Below, in pieces: positions 36,052 through 46,194 of a stretch of DNA of 64,000 nucleotides (position 1 is the stretch's first letter; each line of letters begins with the position of its first letter). Origin of the DNA: Streptomyces sp. NBC_00190 (GTDB taxonomy: Bacteria > Actinomycetota > Actinomycetes > Streptomycetales > Streptomycetaceae); the NCBI RefSeq assembly GCF_036203305.1, contig NZ_CP108131.1, forward strand, positions 2,852,001 to 2,916,000, written 5' to 3'. Both the position numbers and the translations under genes were made by a program. Under the pieces are notes generated by a model. The model was not told where the DNA came from. It worked only from the letters and a program-made list of their open reading frames with translations, and did no database searches.

Positions 36052-37191
36052 TCAGCGACCGTTGAAGGCGTCCTTCAACCTGCTGAACAGACCCTGCTGC
36101 CCCGGCGCGAACTGGCCGGTCGGCCGCTCCTCGCCGCGCAGCTTCGCCAGCTGCCGCAGCAGGTCCTCCTGCTGCGGGTCCAGCTTGCCCGGGGTGGTGA
36201 CCTCGACGTGCACGATCAGGTCGCCGCGCCCGCCACCCCGCAGGTGGGTGACGCCGCGCCCGTGCAGCGGGATCGCCTGGCCGGACTGGGTGCCGGGCCG
36301 GATGTCGATCTCCTCCAGGCCGTCCAGCGTCTCCAGCGGGCACTTGGTGCCCAGCGCGGCCGCCGTCATCGGGATGGTGACCGTGCAGTGCAGGTCGTCC
36401 CCGCGCCGCTGGAAGGTCGGGTGCGGCAGCTCGTGGATCTCCACGTACAGGTCGCCGGCGGGGCCGCCGCCGGGGCCGACCTCGCCCTCGCCCGCGAGCT
36501 GGATGCGGGTGCCGTTCTCGACGCCCGCCGGGATCTTGACCGTGAGACTGCGGCGGGAGCGGACCCGGCCGTCGCCCGCGCACTCGGGACACGGGGTCGG
36601 GACCACGGTGCCGAAGCCCTGGCACTGCGGGCAGGGGCGCGAGGTCATGACCTGGCCCAGGAAGGACCGGGTGACCTGCGAGACCTCACCGCGGCCGCGG
36701 CACATGTCACACGTCTGCGCCGAGGTGCCGGGGGCGGCACCCTCGCCGGAGCAGGTGGTGCAGACGACGGCCGTGTCGACCTGGATGTCCTTGGTGGTCC
36801 CGAAGGCCGCCTCGTCCAGCTCCAGATCGAGGCGGATCATGGCGTCCTGGCCGCGGCGGGTACGCGAGCGCGGGCCGCGCTGCGAGGCCTGGCCGAAGAA
36901 GGCGTCCATGATGTCGGAGAAGTTGCCGAAGCCGCCCGCTCCGAATCCGCCCGCGCCACCGCCGCCGCCCGAAGAGGACAGCGGGTCGCCGCCGAGGTCG
37001 TAGACCTGCTTCTTCTGCGGGTCCGAGAGCACCTCGTAAGCCGCGTTGATCTCCTTGAAGCGCTCCTGCGTCTTCGGGTCCGGATTCACATCCGGGTGAA
37101 GTTCACGCGCGAGGCGCCGGAAGGCCTTCTTGATCTCGTCCTGCGATGCGTCGCGGCGCACGCCGAGAACGGCGTAGTAGTCCGTGGCCAC
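36052..37191 (-). CDS. dnaJ: Molecular chaperone DnaJ (second copy type)
   Basis: A 379-residue Hsp40. J-domain residues 1-70 with ATDYYAVLGVRRDASQDEIKKAFRRLARELHPDVNPD (HPD motif), a Gly/Phe-rich linker (GGGGGAGGFGAGGFGNFSD), four zinc CxxCxGxG-type repeats (CTTCSGEGA, CDMCRGRGE, CPQCQGFGT, CPECAGDGR, residues 145-210) and the C-terminal substrate-binding domain. Start GTG 37191 follows the hrcA stop with no gap (TAAGTG). It partners with DnaK and is the hrcA-linked type, under CIRCE control. Confidence 0.95.
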   Translation of the reverse strand: MATDYYAVLGVRRDASQDEIKKAFRRLARELHPDVNPDPKTQERFKEINAAYEVLSDPQKKQVYDLGGDPLSSSGGGGGAGGFGAGGFGNFSDIMDAFFGQASQRGPRSRTRRGQDAMIRLDLELDEAAFGTTKDIQVDTAVVCTTCSGEGAAPGTSAQTCDMCRGRGEVSQVTRSFLGQVMTSRPCPQCQGFGTVVPTPCPECAGDGRVRSRRSLTVKIPAGVENGTRIQLAGEGEVGPGGGPAGDLYVEIHELPHPTFQRRGDDLHCTVTIPMTAAALGTKCPLETLDGLEEIDIRPGTQSGQAIPLHGRGVTHLRGGGRGDLIVHVEVTTPGKLDPQQEDLLRQLAKLRGEERPTGQFAPGQQGLFSRLKDAFNGR

Positions 37192-38208
37192 TTACGACTC
37201 CGCCAGGATCTGTCCGACGTAACGTGCCACTGCGCGTACCGCTCCCATCGTTCCGGGGTAGTCCATGCGGGTCGGTCCGACCACGCCGAGTTTGGCGACA
37301 GTTTCGCCGCCCGAACCGTAACCGACCGAGACGACGGACGTGGAGTTCAGTCCCTCGTAAGCATTCTCATGCCCGATCCGTACGGCCATTCCCGACTCGT
37401 TGGCCTCGCCCAGCAGCTTGAGGAGCACGACCTGCTCCTCCAGCGCTTCGAGCACCGGCCTGATCGTCAGGGGAAAATCGTGTCCGAAGCGGGTGAGATT
37501 GGCGGTACCGCCGATCATCAGCCGCTCCTCGGCTTCCTCGACCAGGGTTTCGAGGAGCGTCGCGAGCACGGTGGAGACCGTGGCCCGGTCCTCGGCCTCG
37601 AAGGATTCGGGGAGGTCCTGGACGAGCGGGGGTACGTCGGTGAACCGGCGGCCGACGACCCTGCTGTTGAGGCGGGCCCGCAGGTCGGCGAGCGAGGTCT
37701 CGCCGAAGGGGGTCGCGCAGTCGATGAGCCGCTGCTCGACGCGGCCCGTGTCGGTGATCAGTACGAGCATCAGCCGGGCCGGGGCCAGCGACAGGAGCTC
37801 GACGTGGCGCACGGTGGAGCGCGTCAGCGAGGGGTACTGGACGACCGCGACCTGGCGGGTGAGCTGCGCGAGCAGCCGCACCGTCCGGCCGACCACGTCG
37901 TCGAGGTCGACGGCGCCGTCGAGGAAGTTCTGGATGGCCCGACGCTCGGGCGACGACAGCGGCTTGACCCCCGCCAGCTTGTCGACGAAGAGCCGGTACC
38001 CCTTGTCGGTGGGGATCCGGCCGGCGCTGGTGTGGGGCTGGGCGATGTAGCCCTCGTCCTCCAGCACGGCCATGTCGTTGCGCACGGTGGCGGGCGAGAC
38101 CCCGAGCCGGTGGCGCTCGGTGAGCGCCTTGGAGCCGACCGGCTCCTCCGTCCCGACGTAGTCCTGGACGATGGCGCGCAGCACTTCGAGTCTGCGTTCG
38201 CTGAGCAT
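37192..38208 (-). CDS. hrcA: Heat-inducible transcriptional repressor HrcA
   Basis: A 338-residue repressor of heat-shock genes. The N-terminal winged helix is [29 protein letters not shown]...[42 protein letters not shown], the canonical HrcA block (residues 1-75). The remainder is the GAF-like dimerisation core with GGTANLTR and [25 protein letters not shown]. Start ATG 38208 with GGAGG upstream. It represses its own operon through the CIRCE element 49 bases upstream. Confidence 0.96.
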   Translation of the reverse strand: MLSERRLEVLRAIVQDYVGTEEPVGSKALTERHRLGVSPATVRNDMAVLEDEGYIAQPHTSAGRIPTDKGYRLFVDKLAGVKPLSSPERRAIQNFLDGAVDLDDVVGRTVRLLAQLTRQVAVVQYPSLTRSTVRHVELLSLAPARLMLVLITDTGRVEQRLIDCATPFGETSLADLRARLNSRVVGRRFTDVPPLVQDLPESFEAEDRATVSTVLATLLETLVEEAEERLMIGGTANLTRFGHDFPLTIRPVLEALEEQVVLLKLLGEANESGMAVRIGHENAYEGLNSTSVVSVGYGSGGETVAKLGVVGPTRMDYPGTMGAVRAVARYVGQILAES

Positions 38209-38256
38209 CGCGCACACCTCCAGCTGTGGTCCGTTGCCTTGTTCGCTGCTTGTTGA

Positions 38257-38283
38257 CTGGCACTCTGGGCGTTCGAGTGCCAG
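38257..38283. promoter_or_regulatory. CIRCE element
   Basis: CTGGCACTC (38257-38265), nine bases, GAGTGCCAG (38275-38283): perfect 9-base arms with the GCACTC-N9-GAGTGC core of CIRCE. It sits 49 bases before the hrcA ATG, placing the operon under HrcA autoregulation. Confidence 0.88.
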
Positions 38284-38355
38284 AGAACCCCCGCTCAGTG
38301 TACGGCCGGGTAGTAAGACCCTGGCAAGGGAGGCCTGCCAGGGTAGCGTCGCGGC

Positions 38356-39081
38356 ATGGACGTGCGTTGGGAAGAGGCGGGCTGGGAACGGCTGACCGGG
38401 CGGACCGGCCGGCGGCGGCTTCCGGTGTGGGACTGCACGGTGGGACTGGTGGTGGGGGACGATTCCGTCCTCCTCGTCGACCCCGGTTCGTGCCTGCGGG
38501 AGGGCGCTCAGCTGCGGGCCGAGGCGGAGCGGCTGACGGGCCGGCACGTGACTCATATCGCATTCACGCACGGCCATTTCGATCACGTGCTGGGCGGGGC
38601 GGCCTTCCCCGGGGCCGAGGTGTTCGGGGCGGTCGGGCTGGACTCGCTGCTCACCACGGGCCGCGAGGAGCTGCGCGAGTCCGCCGTACGGCACGGACTG
38701 GCGCAGGCCGAGGCCGCGGAGGCCGTGGAGCTGCTGGTGCTGCCCCGGCACGCCGTGTCGGGCGAGTGGACGCTGGAGCTGGGCGGGGTGCAGGTGCTGC
38801 TGGCGAACGTGGGGCCCGGGCACAGCCGGCACGACCTGGCCGTCTTCGTGCCCGGCGAGCGCGAGACGGTCTTCTGCGGGGACCTGGTCGAGGAGTCGGG
38901 CGAACCGCAGGCCGGCGACGACGCGGTGCCGGCGCAGTGGCCGGCGGCCGTGGACCGGCTGCTGTCGCTGGGCGGGGACGACGCGCTGTACGTACCGGGT
39001 CACGGAGCGGTGGTCTCCGCGGACTTCGTCCGTGCGCAACGCGCCACACTGGCCGCCCGTTTCGGCGTGTCGGAGGCATGA
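38356..39081 (+). CDS. Metallo-beta-lactamase-fold hydrolase
   Basis: A 241-residue MBL-fold protein. The zinc motif [20 protein letters not shown] (HxHxDH) is near residues 73-92, [15 protein letters not shown] supplies another His, VFCGDLVEE the bridging Asp, and YVPGHGAVV the last His. It starts at ATG 38356, divergent from hrcA and 73 bases from the CIRCE. Small MBL proteins of this type can be glyoxalase II, quinolone-quinate or lactonase enzymes; substrate is open. Confidence 0.9.
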   Translation: MDVRWEEAGWERLTGRTGRRRLPVWDCTVGLVVGDDSVLLVDPGSCLREGAQLRAEAERLTGRHVTHIAFTHGHFDHVLGGAAFPGAEVFGAVGLDSLLTTGREELRESAVRHGLAQAEAAEAVELLVLPRHAVSGEWTLELGGVQVLLANVGPGHSRHDLAVFVPGERETVFCGDLVEESGEPQAGDDAVPAQWPAAVDRLLSLGGDDALYVPGHGAVVSADFVRAQRATLAARFGVSEA

Positions 39082-39109
39082 CGGCCGCGGCTCTCCTACT
39101 GTCGGCCGG

Positions 39110-39910
39110 ATGCGCGAGTACTCCCCCGACCTGACCCCGCAGTGGAAGCGCCCCAAGGCCGTGCCGGAGGTGGCGGCGGAACCCGATCTGGTGGTCGAGG
39201 TGGCCGGTACGGATTTCTGCGGCGCGGTGGTGGCCTGCGAGGCGGGCACGGTGACTCTGGAGGACCGGTTCGGCAAGCGGCGGGTGTTCCCGATGGAGCC
39301 GAGCGGGTTCCTGCTGGAGGGGGCGGTCGTCACCCTGGTCCGCCCGTCCCGCGCCCCGGCGGCCCCGGCCCGCACCGCGTCCGGGTCGATCGCCGTACCC
39401 GGCGCCCGGGCGCGGGTGGCGCGGGCGGGCCGGATCTACGTCGAGGGCCGGCACGACGCCGAGCTGGTGGAGCGGGTCTGGGGTGACGACCTGCGGATCG
39501 AGGGCGTGGTGGTGGAGTACCTGGAGGGCATCGACGACCTCCCGGCCGTCGTGGCGGAGTTCGGCCCGGCCCCGGACGCCCGGCTGGGGGTCCTGGTGGA
39601 CCACCTGGTGCCGGGGTCGAAGGAGTCCCGTATCGCGGCGTCCGTGACCTCGCCGGACGTGCTGGTCGTGGGCCACCCGTACGTGGACGTGTGGCAGGCG
39701 GTGAAGCCGTCCGCGCTGGGCATCGCCGCGTGGCCGGTCATCCCCCGGGGCCAGGACTGGAAGACGGGCATCTGCCGGTCGCTCGGCTGGCCGGAGAACA
39801 CCGGGGCCGCCTGGCAGCACATCCTGTCCAGGGTGACCTCGTACCGCGACCTGGAGCCGGCCCTGCTGGGCCGCGTCGAGGAACTGATCGACTTCGTGAC
39901 GGCCCCGTAG
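39110..39910 (+). CDS. DUF3097 family protein
   Basis: A 266-residue protein matching the actinobacterial DUF3097 family, unassigned in function. Blocks include [20 protein letters not shown] at the start, [68 protein letters not shown] (a Toprim-like acidic pattern) and [13 protein letters not shown]. The [10 protein letters not shown] and DHLVPGSK motifs suggest a Toprim-type metal site, which would make it a possible RNA- or DNA-acting enzyme; that is inference. The start is ATG 39110. It is followed by a long hairpin and an ADP-ribosyltransferase gene. Confidence 0.85.
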   Translation: MREYSPDLTPQWKRPKAVPEVAAEPDLVVEVAGTDFCGAVVACEAGTVTLEDRFGKRRVFPMEPSGFLLEGAVVTLVRPSRAPAAPARTASGSIAVPGARARVARAGRIYVEGRHDAELVERVWGDDLRIEGVVVEYLEGIDDLPAVVAEFGPAPDARLGVLVDHLVPGSKESRIAASVTSPDVLVVGHPYVDVWQAVKPSALGIAAWPVIPRGQDWKTGICRSLGWPENTGAAWQHILSRVTSYRDLEPALLGRVEELIDFVTAP

Positions 39911-39912
39911 CC

Positions 39913-39953
39913 CCGTCACCCGTGCGGCGGACACGCTCACCTTCGGGTGACGG
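39913..39953 (+). terminator. Hairpin between the DUF3097 and ADP-ribosyltransferase genes
   Basis: Perfect 10-bp arms CCGTCACCCG (39913-39922) and CGGGTGACGG (39944-39953) with a 21-base loop. No T-run follows, so it may terminate weakly or be an operator for the toxin gene. Confidence 0.5.
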
Positions 39954-39992
39954 TGCGTGGTCGGCCGCGGAGGGCGCGCAAGGGTGCTCTTC

Positions 39993-40643
39993 ATGATCAC
40001 CTTTGCTCTGCGGCAGCGCGTCGTGCTCATCGCGACCGTGCTCGCCGCCGCCCTCCTGCCGTCCGCTTCCGTCTCCGCCTCTGCCGCCTCGGCTCCCACG
40101 CACGCCACACAGGCCGCGCACGCCGCGCACGCCGCTCCGGCGAACTCCTGCCCGCGCGTGGACGACCACCTCTTCGCCGCCGCGGACCAGCGGGCCGACC
40201 TGTCCCGCATCACCCCGACCCCGTCCTGGCGCACCAACTGCAAGCAGCTCTACCGCGCGGACGGCCGCCCGCCGTCGATCGTGTTCGCCGAGGGCTTCCA
40301 CCCCAAGGCCACGGTGGACGGGCAGTACGACATCGAGCAATACGTCCTGGTCAACCAGCCCTCCCCGTACGTCTCGACGACCTACGACCACGACCTGTAC
40401 AAGACGTGGTGGAAGAGCGGCTGGAACTACTACATCGACGCCCCCGGCGGGGTGGACGTGAACAAGACCATCGGCGACACCCACAAGTGGGCCTCGCAGG
40501 TCGAGGTCGCCTTCCCCGGCGGCATCGAGCGCTCGTTCATCGTCGGGGTCTGCCCGGTCGACAAGACGACCAAGACGGAGATCATGAACGAGTGCCAGGA
40601 CAACCCGTACTACCAGCCCTGGCGGGAGAACTACCCGGGCTGA
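39993..40643 (+). CDS. Secreted scabin/pierisin-like mono-ADP-ribosyltransferase
   Basis: A 216-residue exported enzyme. Signal peptide residues 1-31 (ITFALRQRVVLIATVLAAALLPSASVSASA). The R-S-E class ART core shows LYRADGRPPSIVFAEGFHPK (NAD-binding Arg near residue 88), YVSTTYDHDLY (STT strand near 128), and KWASQVEVAFPGG, where Q169-x-E171 is the ARTT catalytic pair. Glu rather than arginine-type residues put it with pierisin/scabin enzymes, which modify guanine or nucleotides in DNA. Four Cys could make two disulfides as in scabin. ATG 39993 was chosen because it opens the signal peptide. Target and immunity are unknown. Confidence 0.85.
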   Translation: MITFALRQRVVLIATVLAAALLPSASVSASAASAPTHATQAAHAAHAAPANSCPRVDDHLFAAADQRADLSRITPTPSWRTNCKQLYRADGRPPSIVFAEGFHPKATVDGQYDIEQYVLVNQPSPYVSTTYDHDLYKTWWKSGWNYYIDAPGGVDVNKTIGDTHKWASQVEVAFPGGIERSFIVGVCPVDKTTKTEIMNECQDNPYYQPWRENYPG

Positions 40644-40673
40644 CCCGCCGCCCCGGCTCGCGCGGTGGTTCCG

Positions 40674-41906
40674 TCAGTCCACCAGGTCCCGGACCACCGC
40701 GTCGGCCAGCAGCCGCCCCCGCAGGGTCAGCACGGCCCGCCCGGCCTCGTAGGGACCCGGGTCCAGCAGCCCGTCGGCCAGGGCGCGGCGGGACGCGGCC
40801 AGCCCGGCCGGCGCGAGCAGCGAGAGCGGGACCCCTTCGACCAGCCGGAGCTCCAGCAGGATCCGCTCCACCCGCCGGTCCTCCTCGGACAGCAGCTCGC
40901 GGCCCGCGCCCGGGGAGCGGCCCTCGGCCAGCGCCGCCGCGTAGGCGCCGGGGTGCTTCACGTTCCACCAGCGGACCCCGCCGACGTGGGAGTGGGCGCC
41001 GGGTCCCGCGCCCCACCAGTCGGCGCCGCGCCAGTACAGCTCGTTGTGCAGGCACCGGCCGGCCTCGGTCGTGGCCCAGTTCGACACCTCGTACCAGGAA
41101 TACCCCGCCCCGGCCATCACCGCGTCCGCGATCAGGTACCGGTCCGCGTGGACGTCGTCGTCCGTCATCGGGACCTCGCCCCGGCGGATCCGCCGCGCCA
41201 GCTGGGTGCCTTCCTCCACGATCAGCGCGTACGCCGAGATGTGGTCCGGCCCGGCCCCGAGCGCGGCGGAGAGCGACGCCCGCCAGTCGTCGTCGGACTC
41301 CCCGGGCGTCCCGTAGATCAGGTCGAGGTTGACGTGCTCGAAGCCCGCTTCCCGCGCCTCCGCGACGCAGGCCTCGGGGCGGCCCGGGGTGTGCGTGCGG
41401 TCCAGCACCTTCAGGACGTGCTGCCTGGCGCTCTGCATGCCGAAGGAGATCCGGTTGAAGCCGCCGGCCCGCAGCTCGGCCAGGTACTGCGGATTCACCG
41501 ACTCCGGATTGGCCTCGGTGGTGATCTCCGCGTCCTCGGCCAGACCGAACTCGTCCCGGATCGCCGCGAGCATCCGTACGAGGTCCCCGGCGGGCAGCAG
41601 CGTCGGGGTGCCGCCGCCCACGAAGACGGTGCGGACGGCCCGGGGGTCGTCGCCGAGCACCTTGCGGGCGAGACGGACCTCGTCGATCAGGGTGTCGGCG
41701 TAGTTCTCCCGGGAGGCGAGCACGCCGCCGGTACCCCGCAGCTCGGTGGCCGTGTAGGTGTTGAAGTCGCAGTACCCGCAGCGCGTGGCGCAGTACGGAA
41801 CGTGCAGGTAGAAGCCGAGCGGCCGCTCGCCCGCGCCCGCCAGGGCGTGCGACGGCAGCGAGCCGTCTTCGGGCATGGGTTCACCGTCGGGCAGTGCGGA
41901 AGGCAT
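40674..41906 (-). CDS. hemW: Radical SAM coproporphyrinogen III oxidase-like protein HemW
   Basis: A 410-residue radical SAM protein. LGFYLHVPYCATRCGYCDFNTY carries the CxxxCxxC iron-sulfur cluster motif (near residues 36-50), followed by TVFVGGGTPTLL, ITTEANPESVNPQYLAEL and FNRISFGMQSARQHVLKVLDRTH. The C-terminal HemN-like domain follows. HemW is a heme-binding chaperone rather than a true oxidase in most bacteria; it lacks the extra Cys of HemN. The start is ATG 41906; upstream in-frame starts exist. Confidence 0.92.
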   Translation of the reverse strand: MPSALPDGEPMPEDGSLPSHALAGAGERPLGFYLHVPYCATRCGYCDFNTYTATELRGTGGVLASRENYADTLIDEVRLARKVLGDDPRAVRTVFVGGGTPTLLPAGDLVRMLAAIRDEFGLAEDAEITTEANPESVNPQYLAELRAGGFNRISFGMQSARQHVLKVLDRTHTPGRPEACVAEAREAGFEHVNLDLIYGTPGESDDDWRASLSAALGAGPDHISAYALIVEEGTQLARRIRRGEVPMTDDDVHADRYLIADAVMAGAGYSWYEVSNWATTEAGRCLHNELYWRGADWWGAGPGAHSHVGGVRWWNVKHPGAYAAALAEGRSPGAGRELLSEEDRRVERILLELRLVEGVPLSLLAPAGLAASRRALADGLLDPGPYEAGRAVLTLRGRLLADAVVRDLVD

Positions 41907-41951
41907 GCGCCCATTGTCCCGCACTGCCCCAAGGTCGTTTCCCGCCTCGGG

Positions 41952-43844
41952 CTACGCCTCGCGGGCGCCCTCGTACATCTCGTCGATCAGGTGCTTGAAC
42001 TCACGCTCGACGACCGGGCGCTTCAGCTTGAGGCTGGGCGTCAGGTCACCGTGCTCGACGTCGAGGTCGCGCGGCAGGAGCCGGAACTTCTTGATCGTCT
42101 GCCACTTCTGCAGGCCCTCGTTCAGGGTCTGGATGTACGTCTCGATCAGACGGGTGGTCTCCGCCGCGGCCAGCACCTGCGCGTACGTCTTGCCCTCCAG
42201 CCCGTTCTCGGCCGCCCACGTGAGGATGGACGGCTCGTCGAGCGCGACCAGGGCGGTGCAGAAGTTCCGGTCGGCGCCGTGCACGACGATGGTCGACACG
42301 TAGGGGCAGATCGCCTTGAACTGGCCTTCGATCTCCGCGGGGGCGACGTACTTGCCGTTCGAGGTCTTGATCAGGTCCTTCTTGCGGTCCGTGATGCGCA
42401 GGTAGCCGTCGGGCGACAGCTCGCCGATGTCTCCCGTGTGCAGCCAGCCGTCGGACTCCAGGACCTCGTCGGTCTTGTCCGGCTGCCCGTGGTAGCCCTG
42501 CATGATGCCGGGACCGCGCAGCAGCACCTCGCCGTCGTCGGCGATGCGGACCTCGGTGCCGGGGAGCGGCTTGCCGACGGTGCCGGTGCGGTAGGCCTCG
42601 CCCGGGTTGACGAAGGAGGCCGCGCTCGACTCGGTGAGGCCGTAGCCCTCCAGGATGTGGATGCCGGCGCCGGAGAAGAAGTAGCCGATGTCGGGCGCGA
42701 GGGCGGAGGCGCCGGAGACGGCGGCGCGCAGCTTGCCGCCGAAGGCCTCGCGGAGCTTGGAGTAGACGAGCGCGTCGGCGATCTTGTGCTTGGTGGTGAG
42801 GGCGAAGGGGGCGGTCGCCTGCCCGGTGCGCCGGAAGTTGTCCTGGGTGACCTTGGCGTACTCGCGTGCGACGCCGACCGACCACTGGAAGATCTTGTAC
42901 TTGGCTCCGCCGCCGGCTCGCGCCTTGGCGGCCACGCCGTTGTAGACCTTCTCGAAGATGCGCGGGACGGCCGCCATGTACGTCGGCTGCACGACCGGCA
43001 AATTCTCGATGATCTTGTCGATCCGGCCGTCGATGGCGGTGACGTGCCCGACCTCGATCTGACCGGAGGTCAGTACCTTGCCGAAGACGTGGGCCAGCGG
43101 AAGCCACAGGTACTGGACGTCGTCCGAGTGGATCATGCCGGTGGCGACGGTGGCCTTGGCCATGTACGACCAGTTGTCGTGCGGCAGCCGGACGCCCTTG
43201 GGGCGGCCGGTAGTGCCGGAGGTGTAGATGAGGGTGGCGAGCTGGTCGGCGGTGATGGCCGAGATCCGCTCCTTGACCGCCTCGGGGTGCTTGGCGAGGT
43301 ACTCCTTGCCGCGCGCCTCCAGATCGGCGAGCGAGAGCACCCAGCCCTCGGGGTCACCTTCGGCGGCGACCGCGTCGGCGGCCTCCACGACCACCACGTG
43401 GGCGAGTTTCGGCAGGTCGGCGCGGCGCTCGCGCGCCTTCGCCAGCTGCTTCGCGTCCTCGGCGATGAGTACCCGGCTCTCGGAGTCCGAGAGGATGAAC
43501 GCCGATTCCTCCGCGTTGGTGCTGGGGTAGATCGTGGTGACCGCGCCGCCGGCGCACATCACGCCGAGGTCGGCGAGGATCCACTCGACCCGGGTGTTGG
43601 AGGCGAGCGCGACGCGCTCCTCCGAGCCCAGGCCGAGGTCGATCAGCCCGGCCGCGACGGCGAAGACCCGCTCGGCCGCCTGGCCCCAGCTGAGCGACTT
43701 CCAGTCGTCGGGGCCGCCGGTACCGGCGGCGGCCGGCACCGGGTACCGATAGGCCTCTCCATCCGGCGTGGCCGAGACACGCTCAAGGAAGAGGGCCGCC
43801 ACGGTGGGCGGGCGGTTCTCGATCAAGGTCTGTGTGTCGCTCAC
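41952..43844 (-). CDS. Long-chain acyl-CoA synthetase (AMP-forming)
   Basis: A 630-residue ANL enzyme that activates a fatty acid as acyl-AMP then CoA ester. Motifs: P-loop LIYTSGTTGRPKGVRLPH near residue 205, A5 YGLTESSA, A7-A8 LHTGDIGELSPDGYLRITDRKKDLIKTSNGKYVAP with the hinge Asp, and a C-terminal Lys in GDLTPSLKLKRPVV. Start GTG 43844 is fixed by GGAGGAC upstream. It resembles FadD15-like synthetases in length and order. Regulation is not visible. Confidence 0.93.
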   Translation of the reverse strand: MSDTQTLIENRPPTVAALFLERVSATPDGEAYRYPVPAAAGTGGPDDWKSLSWGQAAERVFAVAAGLIDLGLGSEERVALASNTRVEWILADLGVMCAGGAVTTIYPSTNAEESAFILSDSESRVLIAEDAKQLAKARERRADLPKLAHVVVVEAADAVAAEGDPEGWVLSLADLEARGKEYLAKHPEAVKERISAITADQLATLIYTSGTTGRPKGVRLPHDNWSYMAKATVATGMIHSDDVQYLWLPLAHVFGKVLTSGQIEVGHVTAIDGRIDKIIENLPVVQPTYMAAVPRIFEKVYNGVAAKARAGGGAKYKIFQWSVGVAREYAKVTQDNFRRTGQATAPFALTTKHKIADALVYSKLREAFGGKLRAAVSGASALAPDIGYFFSGAGIHILEGYGLTESSAASFVNPGEAYRTGTVGKPLPGTEVRIADDGEVLLRGPGIMQGYHGQPDKTDEVLESDGWLHTGDIGELSPDGYLRITDRKKDLIKTSNGKYVAPAEIEGQFKAICPYVSTIVVHGADRNFCTALVALDEPSILTWAAENGLEGKTYAQVLAAAETTRLIETYIQTLNEGLQKWQTIKKFRLLPRDLDVEHGDLTPSLKLKRPVVEREFKHLIDEMYEGAREA

Positions 43845-43985
43845 GGACGTCCTCCGGACCACGCGGCAGGGCCTGTCATTCAGGGCGGTGACTCAGGGCT
43901 TGTAACTGGCGAGTAACCATCGAGCAGTGATCAGACTAGGGGCCCTCCGCCTGGTGCGTAAGAGCCTCCGAGCGGCCGATTCATA

Positions 43986-44027
43986 ACGAAACAGGCCCCC
44001 GCGCATCCGCGCGGGGGCCTGTTTCGT
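43986..44027 (-). terminator. lepA terminator
   Basis: A perfect 19-bp stem (43986-44004 with 44009-44027) with a four-base loop, 20 bases after the lepA stop. It would stop transcription of lepA before the acyl-CoA ligase gene. Confidence 0.9.
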
Positions 44028-44046
44028 ACACAACGGTGCTGCGGGG

Positions 44047-45912
44047 CTACTTCTTCTTGCCGCCGGACTCGTCGCTGGACAGCACGGCGATGAAGGCCTC
44101 CTGCGGGACCTCCACGGAGCCGACCATCTTCATCCGCTTCTTGCCTTCCTTCTGCTTCTCCAGCAGCTTCCGCTTACGGGAGATGTCACCGCCGTAGCAC
44201 TTGGCGAGGACGTCCTTGCGGATGGCGCGGATGGTCTCGCGGGCGATGACGCGGGAGCCGATCGCGGCCTGGATCGGCACCTCGAAGGCCTGCCGCGGGA
44301 TGAGCTCGCGCAGCTTGGCGACCAGGCGCACGCCGTAGGCGTAGGCGGCGTCCTTGTGCGTGACGGCGGAGAAGGCGTCGACCTTGTCGCCGTGCAGCAG
44401 GATGTCGACCTTGACCAGGCTGCCGGACTGCTCGCCCGTGGGTTCGTAGTCGAGAGAGGCGTAGCCGCGCGTCTTGGACTTCAGCTGGTCGAAGAAGTCG
44501 AAGACGATCTCCGCGAGCGGGAGGGTGTAGCGGATCTCGACCCGGTCCTCGGAGAGGTAGTCCATGCCGAGCAGGGTGCCGCGGCGGGTCTGGCAGAGCT
44601 CCATGATCGCGCCGATGAACTCGGTGGGCGCGAGCACGGTGGCGCGGACGACCGGCTCGAACACGTCCGAGATCTTGCCCTCGGGGAACTCGCTCGGGTT
44701 GGTGACGGTGACTTCCTTGCCGTCCTCCATGACCACCCGGTAGACCACGTTGGGCGCGGTCGCGATCAGGTCGAGGCCGAACTCGCGCTCCAGGCGCTCG
44801 CGGACCACGTCCAGGTGGAGCAGGCCGAGGAAGCCGACGCGGAAGCCGAAGCCGAGCGCCGCCGAGGTCTCCGGCTCGTAGACGAGCGCGGCGTCGTTGA
44901 GCTGGAGCTTGTCCAGCGCCTCGCGCAGGTCCGGGTAGTCCGAGCCGTCGAGCGGGTACAGACCGGAGAAGACCATCGGGCGCGGGTCCTTGTAGCCGCC
45001 GAGGGCCTCGGTGGCGCCGTTGTGCAGGCTGGTGATGGTGTCACCGACCTTGGACTGGCGGACGTCCTTCACGCCGGTGATGATGTAGCCCACCTCGCCG
45101 ACGCCGATGCCGTCGGACGGGGTCATCTCCGGGGAGGAGACACCGATCTCCAGCAGCTCGTGGGTGGCGCCGGTGGACATCATCCGGATGCGCTCGCGCT
45201 TGTTCAGCTGCCCGTCGACCACACGGACGTACGTGACGACGCCACGGTACGAGTCGTAGACCGAGTCGAAGATCATGGCGCGGGCCGGGGCGTCCTTGAC
45301 GCCGACCGGGGCCGGGACCGTGGCGACGACCTTGTCGAGCAGCGCCTCGACGCCGAGACCGGTCTTGGCCGAGACGCGCAGCACGTCCTCGGGCTGGCAG
45401 CCGATCAGGTTCGCGAGCTCCTCGGCGAACTTCTCCGGCTGGGCGGCCGGCAGATCGATCTTGTTCAGGACGGGGACGATCGCGAGGTCGTTCTCCATCG
45501 CCAGGTACAGGTTGGCGAGGGTCTGCGCCTCGATGCCCTGGGCGGCGTCCACCAGGAGGACCGTGCCCTCGCACGCGGCGAGGGAGCGGGAGACCTCGTA
45601 GGTGAAGTCGACGTGCCCGGGGGTGTCGATCATGTTGAGGATGTGGGTGTTGCCCTGACCCTCGCCCGTGGTGGGCGCCCAGGGCAGCCGGACCGCCTGG
45701 GACTTGATCGTGATGCCGCGCTCACGCTCGATGTCCATGCGGTCGAGGTACTGGGCGCGCATCTGCCGCTGGTCGACCACACCGGTGATCTGGAGCATCC
45801 GGTCGGCAAGGGTCGACTTGCCGTGGTCGATGTGCGCGATGATGCAGAAGTTGCGGATCAGCGCCGAGTCGGTACGGCTCGGCTCGGGCACGTGGCTGGG
45901 GATCGCGGGCAC
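44047..45912 (-). CDS. lepA: Elongation factor 4 (LepA)
   Basis: A 621-residue translational GTPase that back-translocates stalled ribosomes and helps 30S biogenesis. G1 [19 protein letters not shown] (AHIDHGKS), G3 [15 protein letters not shown]4 VLNKIDLP. Domain II and III follow, and the LepA-specific C-terminus ends [35 protein letters not shown]. It starts at GTG 45912. Divergent from rpsT with 282 bases between them. Confidence 0.97.
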   Translation of the reverse strand: MPAIPSHVPEPSRTDSALIRNFCIIAHIDHGKSTLADRMLQITGVVDQRQMRAQYLDRMDIERERGITIKSQAVRLPWAPTTGEGQGNTHILNMIDTPGHVDFTYEVSRSLAACEGTVLLVDAAQGIEAQTLANLYLAMENDLAIVPVLNKIDLPAAQPEKFAEELANLIGCQPEDVLRVSAKTGLGVEALLDKVVATVPAPVGVKDAPARAMIFDSVYDSYRGVVTYVRVVDGQLNKRERIRMMSTGATHELLEIGVSSPEMTPSDGIGVGEVGYIITGVKDVRQSKVGDTITSLHNGATEALGGYKDPRPMVFSGLYPLDGSDYPDLREALDKLQLNDAALVYEPETSAALGFGFRVGFLGLLHLDVVRERLEREFGLDLIATAPNVVYRVVMEDGKEVTVTNPSEFPEGKISDVFEPVVRATVLAPTEFIGAIMELCQTRRGTLLGMDYLSEDRVEIRYTLPLAEIVFDFFDQLKSKTRGYASLDYEPTGEQSGSLVKVDILLHGDKVDAFSAVTHKDAAYAYGVRLVAKLRELIPRQAFEVPIQAAIGSRVIARETIRAIRKDVLAKCYGGDISRKRKLLEKQKEGKKRMKMVGSVEVPQEAFIAVLSSDESGGKKK

Positions 45913-46114
45913 GCAGTGTCCTGATTCTCGGTCGCAGTCGGAAGCGTTTGCGGAGCGTCGGTCGGAGCGAAAGTCCGGCTCCCGTCGCTCTCGGCGGCGC
46001 GATGTCGGATCTATACGCAGACTCCCATGGTCCCATGGACGGGGCAGTGCGCTCGGTTTGGGCCGCCCGGAGCGCGCCTGGTAGCCTGGGCAGCTGTGTC
46101 TCGTATGCCCTCTC

Positions 46115-46153
46115 AGTTGGGGGTCCCCCCGGACGGAGTCTGGGGGAGGGACA
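46115..46153 (+). promoter_or_regulatory. Hairpin in the rpsT leader
   Basis: A G/C-rich near-inverted repeat, GGGGGTCCCCCC followed by TCTGGGGGAGGGAC, about 42-80 bases before the rpsT start. Similar sequences occur repeatedly in Streptomyces intergenic DNA in my memory. It may be a terminator-like or regulatory hairpin in the mRNA leader of S20. Confidence 0.4.
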
Positions 46154-46194
46154 CAATCCGAAGATCAAATCTCTGAACCTGAAAAGGCTCTTTC

